The notes under the pieces: model-generated
Seen by the model: only the letters and a program-made list of their open reading frames with translations
Database searches by the model: none
Told to the model about the DNA's origin: nothing
Translations under genes and position numbers: made by a program
From: Sympetrum striolatum
Taxonomy: Eukaryota; Arthropoda; Insecta; Odonata; Libellulidae
Assembly (NCBI GenBank): GCA_947579665.1
Contig: OX388350.1
Coordinates: 1,612,001 to 1,676,000 of the forward strand
Reading direction: 5' to 3'
Length of the DNA stretch: 64,000 nt
Part shown: one piece after another, positions 1 through 11,982 of the stretch
Position numbering within the stretch: the stretch's first letter is position 1
How the letters are laid out: each line of letters opens with the position of its first letter

Positions 1-2660
1 AGATCAAAGATTCGAAAAAGTTTCATTTTCCTAACATACTGAATTAGATTTTATGTGAACTTACTTCTAAAACGTTCATTTGCATCCAAAATTCATAAAC
101 CATTAACAATAGACCTATTACAGTCGAAATTATTAATTATCAATGTAAATTTATTTTACTTCAAAAATTATTGGCATAGGGTAGGATATAATAATTTTGG
201 TTTATAAGAATATGCCTACAATGTGCATACCTTCATGCATACAATTAGAGCTTCCGCCAGTTGATCCCACACAAATGTCGAGCAATTCACACATTTAAAT
301 TTCTGCACCTTCAAGATATCGTAAATGTCTTCCTTATCTTTAAACCAAGAAGTTTTAAAGAAGAATAGGTGAGGCTTGGAAATCAGCATTAAGATTCAGT
401 AGTAATAGATTCTCCTGACATATTTCCCAAGAAAGGAAGCTTTACCCATCTTATTTAAGAGTAATCATAGATAATAAGTACGAGATGTCAGTATTTCTAG
501 AGCTTTATTCAGTAATCGCTGATGGACTAAACTGGCCTCTCATTAAAAAAAGGAAAGGGAAAATACGAAGGCTAAATTTTAATTATTAAACAGCATTTAC
601 GGGTGTAAGGGCAACTCAGATGGATTACGCCTGATTTAGCAGTTTTCCTAAATTTAATTTCCGTAAAAATATAGCCATAGCTCAACGACTATAAGGAATG
701 GTGGAAATAACTAAGGAAAAAGATTCACTATTTCTTACATAACGCAGTTTCACCAAGTAACGGCTTCTTCAATCAATTGGAATTAAAGGAAATTACTCAG
801 AGAAATAGGGCCAAAGAAAGCTGCATCCATTGCGAAGGAAATTGATTCGAATCCTTGGGAGGGGGTAATCTGAAGATTATTGACATTCTGGGCAGGCAGA
901 CGTTTAGAACTAGTTCCCCTTAATGGATAAATAAAGTTTACTTAAATATTGTGACCGGGTGTAATCGTCAAAATTACCTAAGCTACAGTAACGAGTTTAA
1001 TTTTATCATTGAGAATCTTCAAGGGATCTGAGAAGAGCCCACAAATGCTGTCGACGGTCTCCCAGACTGCCCATGTCTCGGACCGTCTATGCTTTCAGGA
1101 GTAGAATTAAGCATATATTAACCGTAGAAAGATCACTCCCGAAGAAATTAAGCTTCGGAGCATTCTAATTCCAAAATTACGTTCTCATTATTTACATTCA
1201 TCTTTTCAGGCTTTTTCTTCTAACCAATGATTTTCATAAACCTTCAAGATACCCTTAGAAATCAATCAACAACAAAACAGGAAAATTTAAGAAATAGCTA
1301 TTTGCGTAAACTAGCGTTCCTTTGGTTCTTTTCATTACTATCATTGAATGTATAGTGTTTTCAATCCTTTTACCCATTAAATGTTAGATCCAGTTATTAG
1401 TTTCGTAGATTTTAAGAACCTTTAAAATTAATATAAAAAAACCACCAAGAGAAAGTGAATACATTTTTTCTCTCAGTGTTGATGATAGTCAAAACGTTAA
1501 ACTCATCTTGATTCACTGATAAAATTTGCTATTCGATCTCATTTGGTTTATAAAATACAAAATAAAGATGTCATTTAAATACGCATTTAAACACAATTAT
1601 AATAGTCATTACTGTAACACACACGCGATAACTTGCCCATCCTGCGTCGAGTACTAATAATTCATACTCTAGCTAAGTCTTTAATTTGGTTAGACGTCGA
1701 TTAACATTGTCATGCAGAAGTCACAATTCCACGGATAGCGGTCTTAACATTTTTCGTAACTAATAAAATAAAAGATGGTCTTCTTAAAATACTGAGAACT
1801 TCGAAATAAACAAATTTTAATACTCTTCGGAGTCGATTGGTGGATCAGTAAATAGCTAAAAAAGTGAGAGAAGTAACTTTTGAGAAACAAAATTTCGAGA
1901 ATTTGACCAGAAGGACGTCTACCGCTGGCCTTTTACTACAGTATTTACTGTAAGCCATTACTCTGAAACGATAAGGAATCCATGGATCCAATTTTTAGAA
2001 CGGTAGTTTCATCAAGCGATTTATGATTATTTTCATTCAATCCACATCAGATAAACAGTGAGATTTCGTAAGTTATAGGCTGAAGAACATACTAAATTTC
2101 TAATCTGATGCTCTGCAGTCCCACTTTATGAGAGATTTATTTCTTCGAGTCATTCTTCTATTTGCGAGCTAAAAATTATACATATATCAGAGAAGGCTAG
2201 CGGACACATTATTTTAGATAAAATCAAAATGAATCGAGCAAATTGCAACCAGTCCTCTTCTCCCAACCAGAAAGTTTTTCCTTTCCATTCCCCTTCGGTA
2301 ACAAAAGGTTTATCTTGTCCTTTTCCCCCACCTATTTCGTTTTGTCCTGTTTAACAGTCTTCCAAGAATTCTACCCTTTCACCTGCACACACACTTTTGT
2401 TCCCTCTCATTCTTTCTTCTTTTTCAAGGCACACGCCGTATGGAGGATCGCGTATTTATTTAAATGTTGAAGATGGTGCTAGTAAACGTCAAAGCTAATT
2501 GTGAGAATTAGCTACAGTGTTGTTATAAGGATAATTTAATTTTACAAATTCTTGGATTATATAATCTATAGGAGTCACGAGAGTAAGGGGAAATGGTAAT
2601 CTAGAAAAGATTATTCCTTATTTAAATCAATCAAATGAGCTTTTACTTTGGGGAACTCCA
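1..2660. other. Low-copy AT-rich DNA, no gene recognised
   Basis: No open frame here has recognisable domains or plausible coding character. The longest (2,243-2,470) is a phenylalanine/serine-rich pyrimidine-tract translation with no family resemblance and is treated as accidental. No tandem repeat, tRNA or rRNA could be recognised by eye. Introns or distal exons of a split gene cannot be excluded. Confidence 0.5.
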
Positions 2661-2664
2661 TAGG

Positions 2665-2750
2665 TAACTAAGCACAAGGAAATAAATAACTTTGTCAAAG
2701 TTACACGACTTTTTGTCTGGAAGATGTGGAACTTTTATTTCCTTGTGTTT
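2665..2750. repeat. Short imperfect inverted repeat
   Basis: A stretch reading AACTAAGCACAAGGAAATAAA at its left end is answered about 70 bp later by TTTATTTCCTTGTG followed by TTAGTT, its imperfect reverse complement. It could be a small foldback or MITE relic, or a chance hairpin. No target-site duplication was identified. Confidence 0.3.
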
Positions 2751-2879
2751 ATTCCTTAGTTATTTCTCTTCATGATAGAACGCTTTTCAATTGGGAAAGT
2801 TGAACGAAAGGGTTGTAAAAGAAATCAAATTAAATTATAATAATCCACCGAATTATGCACATATCTTATGTATAAAAAT

Positions 2880-3090
2880 TCAGCCTGCATATGTTTGTGC
2901 CCGCAAAACTCAAAAATCACTTGGTCGATTGACTTGAAATTTTTATAGAACATTGAATTCAAATATATATATACGAAAGTGTTTATATTGTAAAAAATGG
3001 CGACACTTCGTCCTTGCTTCGATCCCAGACGAGTCAAAGCATTTCCGTAAGAAATGCACGTAAAGTTCATTTTTGTCGCTGCATGCTTCA
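2880..3090 (+). repeat. Solitary diverged monomer related to the right-hand block array
   Basis: The order GATTGACTTGAAATTTTTA (from 2,927), then about 90 bp, then TTCGATCCCAGA (from 3,018), then a GCATTTCCGTAAGAAATGC stretch matches the first monomer of the 1.1-kb blocks. In the block at 63,247 the same two landmarks are 83 bp apart. The intervening sequence is strongly diverged. This is a lone relative about 32 kb from the array and on the other side of the assembly gap, so the family is dispersed and not confined to the array. The 88-codon minus-strand frame here is a by-product. Confidence 0.5.
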
Positions 3091-3819
3091 TTTATTTTGC
3101 AAAATTAAATTAAAAATAATAGTCATACGAGATTGAGACAAGAACCAATAGCAGAGTAAAATAATACAAAACCTTATTTTGGTCGTTTATTGTTGTTTCC
3201 GAATTGAATTTTCGAGATTTTTTACGGAATACACGAAATGTTTTGTAAGTATAAACAGCCGGTCCCCCTGACGACAAATGCCATTGTTGAAACCGAGATC
3301 CTGCTTTTTGGCCTATTTGAAATTAAGAAGAAGAGAATAGTTGCTGGTTTCGTTCACATTGATGAGCATAATCAATCGTTGGAAGTGATTTAAACGATCG
3401 ATTTTCGAAAAACGAAATGTGAGTTAATTTGATACCGAATGTTGTATTCAGTTAAATTCATTTGTATCGTTTTGGAAATAATTTAATAATCCGTTATCGA
3501 AAATTAAAGTGAGAGTGACTTTGAATGCTGCATTCAATTCGATTCATTTCTTTAGTTATCTTCCAGTTGATCGTCGTCAAATTCAATCGTACGCGTTACC
3601 ACATCAAATGTTGCGGCAGATAATGGATAGTAGTAAATAATTTTTATATATATAACGAAAATTCTCCATCCAAACGCGAGAGCCGAGCTAGCGTAACGTA
3701 CCATGTTCTCCATCTTTCTTTTCTCTCCCTCCCTTTTCGAGAGAAAGGCTCGCCGGCCCGAAATTTGGACTTAGAATATCTTGGTGGGTCAGGGGTGGTA
3801 ACTTTTTTTGCTGTTAGCT
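3091..3819. other. No gene recognised
   Basis: Mixed AT-rich sequence with a locally GC-richer, pyrimidine-rich patch at about 3,660-3,790 containing short self-complementary stretches. It abuts the 317-bp dimer and could be part of the same retroelement-like insertion, but no coding signature is visible. Confidence 0.4.
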
Positions 3820-4453
3820 GTACATAATCAGCAACTTCCGGTTTATCAGTATTTCATGGATAACTCCTAAACAATCAGTGATGCAAAAATATGTTTCATA
3901 CAAAAGTTATAGTAAATTAAATTTTCTACAACATTTATAAATAATAGTATATACCTAAATATCATATTAATGGAGATATTTTGAAAACCGGAGATGAGCT
4001 TTGAAGAATGAAGCTCAACTTCCGGTCAGCCGATTTACTCCAAAAACTAATCAACTCTAACAACTGTAATAAAAGTACTATGTATGAAATTTCGTGTTGA
4101 TCCGACAAACAGTTTTCATGTTAGAGCGCCCACAAAGTACATAATCATCTTCTTCCGGTTTATCAGTATTTCACGAATAACTCCTAATGAACCGGTGATA
4201 CAAAAATATGTTTAATACAAAAGTTATAGTAAATTATACTATCTAAAACTTTTATAAGTAATACAATAGACGTATATATCATATTTATGGAGATATTTTG
4301 AAAACCGGAAATGAGCTTTAATGAATAAAGCTCGACTTCCGGTTAACGGATTTACTCCAAAAACTAATCAACTCTGACAGCACACACAACAGTACTATAT
4401 ATGAAGTTTGGTATTAATACGACTTTTAGTTTTCGAGTTAGAACGCCCATTAT
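3820..4453 (+). repeat. Tandem dimer of a 317-bp repeat
   Basis: Two head-to-tail copies (3,820-4,136 and 4,137-4,453) each begin GTACATAATCA, continue with CTTCCGGTTTATCAGTATTTCA, contain GGAGATATTTTGAAAACCGGA and ATTTACTCCAAAAACTAATC, and end near GAGTTAGAGCGCCCA. They are similar along their length but with many substitutions and small indels, so the duplication is not recent. The dimer runs into a CA microsatellite and a hairpin, a combination often seen at the 3' ends of non-LTR retroelements or SINEs. The family is not identified. Confidence 0.7.
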
Positions 4454-4477
4454 CACACACACACATACACACACACA

Positions 4478-4528
<51 letters not shown>

Positions 4529-4532
4529 ACAG
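4454..4532 (+). repeat. (CA)n microsatellite
   Basis: An almost uninterrupted CA dinucleotide run of about 78 bp with a few TA and TC interruptions, directly after the second 317-bp copy. The histidine/threonine-rich frame across it is an artefact of the repeat. Confidence 0.95.
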
Positions 4533-4624
4533 ACATCATTCCGAAAATGGTCAAAACGTGTCTAGGGACCCCAAAACGTGTATTTCCGTTGAAATCTCGA
4601 AGTCGAATTGTTTCATGGAAACAA

Positions 4625-4657
4625 TACTTTCTCTATACTTCGTATATGGAGAAAGTA
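4625..4657. repeat. Imperfect palindrome downstream of the CA tract
   Basis: TACTTTCTC and GAGAAAGTA are reverse complements enclosing a TATA-CTTCG-TATA core. The RNA or single strand could fold into a hairpin. Its place after a repeat dimer and microsatellite suggests it is the tail of the same mobile repeat. That link is inferred. Confidence 0.5.
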
Positions 4658-7632
4658 AAAAATGCTTCGTATTTGCCCACTGTTGAAACCATGCTCCGAA
4701 ATAAAATAGTCTAATGGCAATATCCAGTTCAGAGGAATGCCTCATATCATGAACACCAGGTACTAGAAACGACTTTATGTTCCCGCCCTAGAACCAACTT
4801 ATGTTTTCACGAACGACCGAGCGGTCCCTTTTTAGGACCACTGATTTTGAGACACACTTTGTTTCAAAACAGCTTTTTATCACTTTCTTCGATAAGAATG
4901 GGTAGATATTTTTCTCAGGCTCCTAGGATGACCCTTTAACCAAGGTTAAGGCTATGAATCACACTTGACATGTAGTATACATTCATTATCACTTTCGAAA
5001 TTAGGCCCATCTCATTACGAATCTCTCTCCTGTGCATCTGAAATGTAAACAGTCCCAATGCCTCACCCTACTCGTTTATGTTTGACGTAAACACTCTTGA
5101 GTTTCCCTAGCATCTTTGGTCGAAACAAGTGGTCAGCTCTTTTCCTCAGAAAAAACAATGATAACGATTAAACTCCTCTCAAATTCATCCTCTGGCTCAT
5201 CGTCACTCAATTCAGATGAGTGTCTCCTCGGTTCGAAGTTCCGCCAGCAAATAGATCAAGGGCTATACTAAACAAACAAATACCTTTGTAAATGTATTAA
5301 AATTATTTGATAAAATTATAATATAAAGTAAAATTTCCGATACATCGTAAAACATATTCCCTGGGCAAAAAATCATATAATTCTTCATTTGTGGGTCAGT
5401 TCCTGTAAATTTAAAATATAATATAGACAATAAAAAAGAAGTACATATTGACATTGTGATGTTGTCTTGAATATACATGTAGTTTAATTAGACCATCAAT
5501 AATAGCTTTAGAGTTATTTAACAAACTGGAGAGCTATATAATTTTCTTACTCTCGGCATTTAAATGCCCGGCCACTCAGAGATACATTTGGGATTTAAGG
5601 TCTCGAAAAGACCTCGATTACATGGTGTGTGCGAAGAATGCCAAGGCATCTTTGATGAAAATTTACTCTTTTGGATAAAAAATTATATAATAGCTAATCC
5701 TTATACCATGATGCCGATATTTTATTTATTCTTACTAAACTTATAAATTCGAAATAAAATGTAACTTTTCTAATGATACAAAATTATAGTTCAGGAATAT
5801 ATTTTTAAATTACAAAATGTAGATTAAAAAAAATAAACTTTTACATTTCGATTACGAAAATTTTATTAAATCATTTTTAGCCTTCGATATTTTTTCCAAT
5901 TTTAGTTATTGCAATTATTGGTTAACCTAAACACAAAGTTTCATACTTCTGGCGTTTTTTCTTTCAAAAGCTACGTTTAATTTGTTAAAAATTATGCATA
6001 CACTATAAAGGGCCTTCTCGCACTTGGTACATATTGTGCGGCTCCTTCCCTTTCCCTGTTTTACTTCTTTTGCTGCACACACAACAGCCCTTCTTTACCT
6101 CTGGTGATATCTCTAGTGGCTGACCGTTAAACTGACAGGCGTACCTGACAGTTAAACAATGATTTTTTTATGGAAAATTATCAACTTAAAAGCGCATTTA
6201 GGTAAATACGCCATACACGTGCTTACATCACAGATCTCGAGAGTTACAGATGACTTATATTTTTGAAATAAAATTTCATCTTCTTACTTTCCAAGCATTC
6301 TTTACAATTTTAAGGGGCATTTATTGAAATTTGTATACATAACGTCGGGATTCTAGCATCTATTACATTTTAAAGTTTGCAGCTGCATATCGGCTGCAAA
6401 TTCTTAATCAAATCCGCAAGTATCATTTAGTCAACCTTTGATGTCTGGGCTCCGACTACCAAATCCTAAGTACCGCTACTTCTATTCTATAAGGCGTCAA
6501 ACTAACGATTTTTTCATAATAAGTTATTGCGCGGATTTCTGGAAATTTACCTGACGTACTTTTCGAAATTTTGCATATCGAGAATCGGGATATTTTGGCA
6601 TATGTTTACCTGTAATGTGGAATGTAATGTTTCCGGGGATAAATGTATTGATGGATTAGCATATTTTCCCTTCGCCAGAGCATTTCGAAGTAACCCCAGA
6701 TTAAATACTGCGGAGAAAAACCCCGATGTTCTTTGGGTGTGTTTTGTAATGTAATTTGTGATTTTCGTGAACGGAGATGAGTAGGTATCAGAGATACTGT
6801 AGCCTATGTTCAGTTTCGCCAGCGGACGAAAACATTACACCAGAACTGCGATTGATCAAGGAAGTTCCAGCAATGTCATCGTTGAAGTTTTTCCCACAAT
6901 AACATTTTCGTCAATATTTTCTTCGTCAGTTCTTACTTTTTCCAAGTGATAGTGAAGGAATCGTACTCCAGTATGTATCTGTTAATTATTTTCTTATCAA
7001 ACCAGTTTTTGTGACTATTGCTTTTGCCTTGTTTTCATTTGTCTTCAGCCATGGTTGATCCATAGCTCAAACGTGCAGCATTTGTTATTTCTCCTCTTAT
7101 CCCTGAATTATCTAAGGCACTTACTCTCAGGTCTTATTCTCACTAATCTAATCTTGAATGAAACTGATCCTGTTGGAACCAAACCAGATGAGTCATTTTG
7201 TCTCAGAGACTTTTGAGCGTGAAATGTTGACGAGAGTGGATGCTGAGCGGTCGAGTCGCCATTGTAAGGCAATTGTTATCTTCTAGATAACAAAACGATG
7301 TACATAATTTTGTCGTACGATTGACCACGGCTCACCAACGCTAATGCTGGTTGCGACAAGAAAAATGAATAGTGGTAGAATCAAAGAGGGAAGCACTCCG
7401 GTCAGAAGAAGTTAGGAGTAGTATTGGTGATACGTAATCAATCGAAAGATCCTAATTTCCAAAAATCCCCTTTATCACATTATCAATGAAGTAAAAACCT
7501 TCGTAATTAGAATACAGCCTTATTACAATTCATCACATTGTATAGGGGTCATTTTTATACTGCGCATATAGTTTTCTTGGCTAAGTTACTTTTATAGCAT
7601 GCGCTCCGAATTCTGCATTTGCGGACCCTGTC
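4658..7632. other. Low-copy AT-rich DNA, no gene recognised
   Basis: Several frames of 60-75 codons occur (for example 5,263-5,478 minus, 5,564-5,746 plus, 6,527-6,754 plus), but none shows a known domain, biased codon use or a homologous-looking motif. Nothing else could be supported. Confidence 0.45.
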
Positions 7633-7873
7633 CAACCAAAGTTGCGAAAACGTTGATTTCAGCCTTCAAATTAAATGAGAAATACATCTTTTTATTCCAG
7701 AATAAAGAATGTAAGACATTTAAAGGATATTATTTTAATTAGACATATAGATGACAGAAAACAGACATATTTAAATAATTCTTTAGAAAAACAACATTCC
7801 TCGGCGATTACTTATTTATTATTTATTTACATATTTAAAACAACAATGTCGCGTTTTCGCAACTTCGGCCAAA
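7633..7873. mobile_element. Possible small inverted-repeat element (MITE-like)
   Basis: A 14-bp core AAGTTGCGAAAACG near 7,638-7,651 is mirrored by CGTTTTCGCAACTT at 7,852-7,865, with partial similarity continuing outward. The about 200-bp interior is AT-rich. No clear target-site duplication was seen, so this may be an old element or coincidence. Confidence 0.3.
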
Positions 7874-7939
7874 AATATGTTAAGGTACGTCACCAAAAAC
7901 ACTTTCGAAGATACGACGCCATGACGACACCGTATAATA

Positions 7940-8060
7940 ATAATACGATGAAGTTTTAAAGTAAAACACCGTAAACTTCCACACTATAGGATTTTATTTC
8001 TGACCGATTTCGGCGAAAAGGCCATCATCAGGTGAATGTCCTTCCACGAAGTTCGGCCGA
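7940..8060 (-). mobile_element. Possible retroelement terminus with hammerhead-like core
   Basis: Read on the minus strand, the sequence holds CACCTGATGATGGCC, a short T-rich loop and GCCGAAATCGGTCAG. The order CTGATGA, a GGC/GCC stem and GAAA resembles the conserved core of hammerhead ribozymes, which are known from Penelope-like elements. One unpaired T lies between CTGATGA and the stem, and stems I and III could not be confirmed. The neighbouring 8,060-8,500 DNA is GC-richer than its surroundings and may belong to the same insertion. Confidence 0.25.
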
Positions 8061-9540
8061 ATACGATAGAATTTAATAATACGAAGGATTCATTTACTAT
8101 ATACGTTCTCATAAAGTACGTTCTCAGAAAACGTAGGGGATATAATGAGACTCCCTTGTTATTGTTATCATCTATACGGCGAGGAAGATCAGGAAATTAG
8201 ATTCTAGAACGAATCAATTCAAGAATTAATTCCATCCGCAAACGACACGCAAAAGTAAGCGATAAGGGAAGGAGATGTCTTGCCACACACCGAAAGGCAG
8301 CTTTTAGGGCTCTTATGTAAACATAGACCCTTGAATCCCCATTAAGTTGTCTTAAAAAGCCCGGATTGCAGCGCATGGATCTGATTTAAATGCCCGCGTC
8401 GGATGGAAGCAGGAGGAGCTGCGCTAACTGACGGCTGCTTCTGAACTACGTCAAAAAAGCATCACACCTCGATGCATTGACACGAGCCCTCTAGTATAGT
8501 TACTCTATGATATTATGTAAAAAAGCAACAAAAACTAATTATATTTGCATAAATACAATTTTTTTCCCTTAATTTTCCTAATTCTATCGAGATATTATCG
8601 AAAAAAGCTACAAGAAAGTATAATTTTAGCAAAATTTCAAATGTTTTCCTCTTTTTTTTTCTTAAATTTCCCCCTTTTATCAAGATATGACCGAAAATAG
8701 CAACAAGAACAAATAATTTTAGCGAAATTTCAATTTTTTTCTGCTTTTTTACCTTTAATTTCCTCAATTTATCGAGATATTATCGAAAAAAGGAACAAAA
8801 AGGAAAAATTATAGTGAAATTTCAATTTCTTTCCATTTTTTCCTTCGTATTCCCCTTTTTATCAAGATATTACCGAAAAAAGGAACAAGAACAAATAATT
8901 TAGCGAAATTTCTATTTTTTTCTGCTTTTTTTACCTTCATTTTTCTCATTTCATCGAGATATTATAAAAAAAAGCAACATAAACGAATAATTTTAGCGAA
9001 ATTTCTAATTTTTTTTAATTTTCCGCATTTTATCGAGATATTATCGAAAGAAGCAACAGATACGTAAAATTTTTTAGCAAAATTTCAAATGTTTTCCTCT
9101 TTTTTTTCCTTAATTTTCCCATTTTTATCAAAATATGACCAAAAAAAAGCAACAAAAACGAATAATTTAGGCGAAATTACGATTTTTTCCTCTATTTTTC
9201 CTTAATTTTCCTAATTTTACCGAGATTTTATCAAGAAGAGCAACAAAAACAAATAATTTTAGCGAAATTTCAATTTTTTTCTACTTTTTTCCTTAATATT
9301 CCTTATTTTATCGAGATATTATCGAAAAAAAGCAACACATACGAATATTTTAATCGAAACTTCAATTTCATTCCTCTTTTTTTTCTTAATTATTCTCATT
9401 TTATCGAGATATTATCAAAAAAAAGCATCAATAACGAATAATTTTAGGAAATTTATATCTTTTCCCTTAAATTAATTAATTATAATGATTATTAAAAATT
9501 ACTTAATTCTTGATTTTGGATAGATATGATCGAAAATAGG

Positions 9541-9900
9541 TTCGGAAAAGGATAATTTCACCGAAATTTCAATTTCTTACCTCTATTTTGCCTTTGTTTT
9601 TGTGATTTTACCAAGATACGATCGAAAAAAACGGTCGAAGAAACGGATAATTTAACCGAAATTCGAATTTTTTCCTCTATTTTCCTAAGTTTACGTGATT
9701 TCGACAAGATATGGTCGAGAGAAGGATCGATAACGGATAATTTCATCTTAATTTCAACACATCTCCTCTATTTTCCTCAGTTTTCATGATTTCATCAAGA
9801 TATGATCGAAAAAAAGCATCGAAAAATGATAATTTCACCAAAGTTTCAATTTTTTCCTCTTTTTTTCCTTACTTTTTCGAGATTTTTCCAAGATATGATC
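9541..9900. repeat. Variant satellite submonomers
   Basis: Here the usual core is replaced by monomers reading CAAGATATGATCGAAAAA with GATAATTTCACCGAAA and GTGATTTTACC words. The same variant cluster recurs at about 11,565-11,980, 13,650-14,080, 15,720-16,100 and 17,770-18,200. It is a useful landmark for the higher-order repeat unit and represents a distinct subfamily interspersed in the main array. Confidence 0.75.
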
Positions 9901-11982
9901 GAAAAAAGCAACAGAAACGATTAATTTTAGCAAAATTATGATTTTTCCTTAATTTTCCGCATTTTATCGAGATATTATGGAAAAAATAAAAAAAAACGAA
10001 TTATATTTGCGAAAATACAATTTTTTTCCTTTTTTCCCTTAATTTTCCTAATTTTATCGAGATATGACCAAAAAAGCAACAAAAACGGATAATTTTAGCG
10101 ACATTTCTATTTTTTCCAAAATTTTTTTCATTTTATCGAGATATTATCGAAAAAAGCAACAAAATCAAACAATTTTACGAAATTTAAATTTTTCCCATTT
10201 TATACCTTGATTTTCCTCAATTTATCGCGAGATGACCGAAAAAAGCAACAAAAACAGATCATTTTATCAAATTTTAAATTTTTTTTCTCTTTTTTTTCCA
10301 TAATTTTCCTCATTCTATCGTAATATTATCGAATAAAGAAACAAAAACGAATAATTTTAGCGAAATATAAATTTTTTTCCTCACCTTTTTCTTAATTTTC
10401 CTAATTTTATCGAGATATTATCAAGGAAAGCAACAAAAACGAATAATTTTAGCTAAATCTCAATTATTGCCTCTTTTTTTTCCTCGTTTTATCGAGATAC
10501 TATAGAATAAAGCATTAAAAACGAATAATTTTAGCGAAATTTCAATCTTTTCCTCTTTTTTTTCTTAATTATTCTAATTTTATCGAGATATTATCGATAA
10601 AAGCAAAAAACGTATAATTTTATAGAAATTTCAATTTTTTTCCTCTTTTTTTTCCTTAATTTTCCTCATTCAATTTAGATATGAACGAAAAAAGAAACAT
10701 GAAACGAATTATTTTAGCGAAATTTTTAATTTTTTTTCTTCTTTTTTTCCTTATTTTCCTCATTTTATCGAGATATTATCGAAAAAAGCAACAAAAACGA
10801 ATAATTTTAGCAAAATTTCAATTCCTTTCCTTTTTTTCCTTAATATTCCTTATTTTATCGAGATATTATCGAAAAAAGCATCAAAAACGAATAATTTTAG
10901 CGAAATTTAATTTTCATTCCTCTTTTTTTCTTAATTATTCTAATTTTATCGAGATATTATCGAAAAATGCAACAAAATCAAATAATTGTACGAAATTTGT
11001 ATTTTTTCCCATTTTATTCCTTGATTTACCCCAATTTATCGCGATATGACCGAAAAAAGCAACAAAAACAGATGATTTTATCGAATTTTAAATTTTTTTC
11101 CTCTTTTTTTCCATAATTTTCCTCATTCTATCGAGATATTATCGAATAAAGAAACAAAAACGAAAAATTTTAGCGAAATATAAATTTTTTTCCTCACCTT
11201 TTCCTTAATTTTCCTGATTTTATCGAGATATTATCAAGAAAAGCAACAAAAACGAATAATTTTAGCTAAATCTCAATATTTTTCCTCTTTTTTTTCTTCG
11301 TTTTATCGAGATACTATCGAATAAAGCAAAAAAAACGAATAATTTCAGCGAAATTTCAATTTTTTCCTATTTTTTTCCTCGATTTATCGATATATAATCG
11401 AAAAAAGCAACAAAAACGAAAAAATTTAATCGAAATTTCACTTTCATTCCTCTTTTTTTTCTTAATTACTCTCATTTTATCGAGATATTATCGAAAAAAG
11501 CAACAATAACGAATAATTTTACGAAATTTATATTTTTTCCCATTTTATCCCTTAATTTAATTAATTATAATGATAATTTAAAAATCACTTCATTCGTGAT
11601 TTTGGATAGATGTGATCGAAAAGAGCATCGGAAAAGGATAATTTCACCGAAATTTGATTTCTTACCTCTAATTTTCCTTTGTTTATGTGATTTTACCAAG
11701 ATATGATCGAAAAAATCGTCGAAGACGGATAATTTCACCAAAATTCGAATTTTTTCTTCTATATTCATAATTTTACGTGATTTGCATTAGATATGGTCGA
11801 GAGAAGCATCGATAACGGATTATATCATCTAAATTTCAACACATCTCCCCTATTTTTCCTCAGTTTTCGTGATTAGATCAAGATATGATCGAAAAAAGCA
11901 TCAAAAATGATAATGTCACCGAAGTTTCAATTTTTTCCTCTTTTTTTCCTTACTTTTTCGAGATTTTTCCAAGATATGATCG
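9900..11982. repeat. Higher-order satellite repeat, copy a (about 2,083 bp)
   Basis: The unit starts near GCAACAGAAACGATTAATTT and continues through the variant-monomer cluster. The same order of individually recognisable monomers reappears 2,083-2,084 bp later: an accidental 122-codon frame sits at 10,681 and 12,764, and a 67-codon one at 11,565 and 13,649. Identity is very high, implying recent amplification of a unit of about 23-24 monomers. Confidence 0.85.

Noticed and set aside
2243..2470. 75-codon Phe/Ser/Pro-rich frame
   Set aside because: It is a pyrimidine-rich strand translation with no recognisable family and no supporting context.
4408..4686. 92-codon histidine/threonine-rich frame
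   Set aside because: It is a translation of the CA microsatellite and flanking repeat.
4823..4839. Histone-mRNA-like stem-loop GGTCCCTTTTTAGGACC
   Set aside because: The loop is one nucleotide too long for the histone consensus, and no histone coding sequence lies upstream on the same strand.
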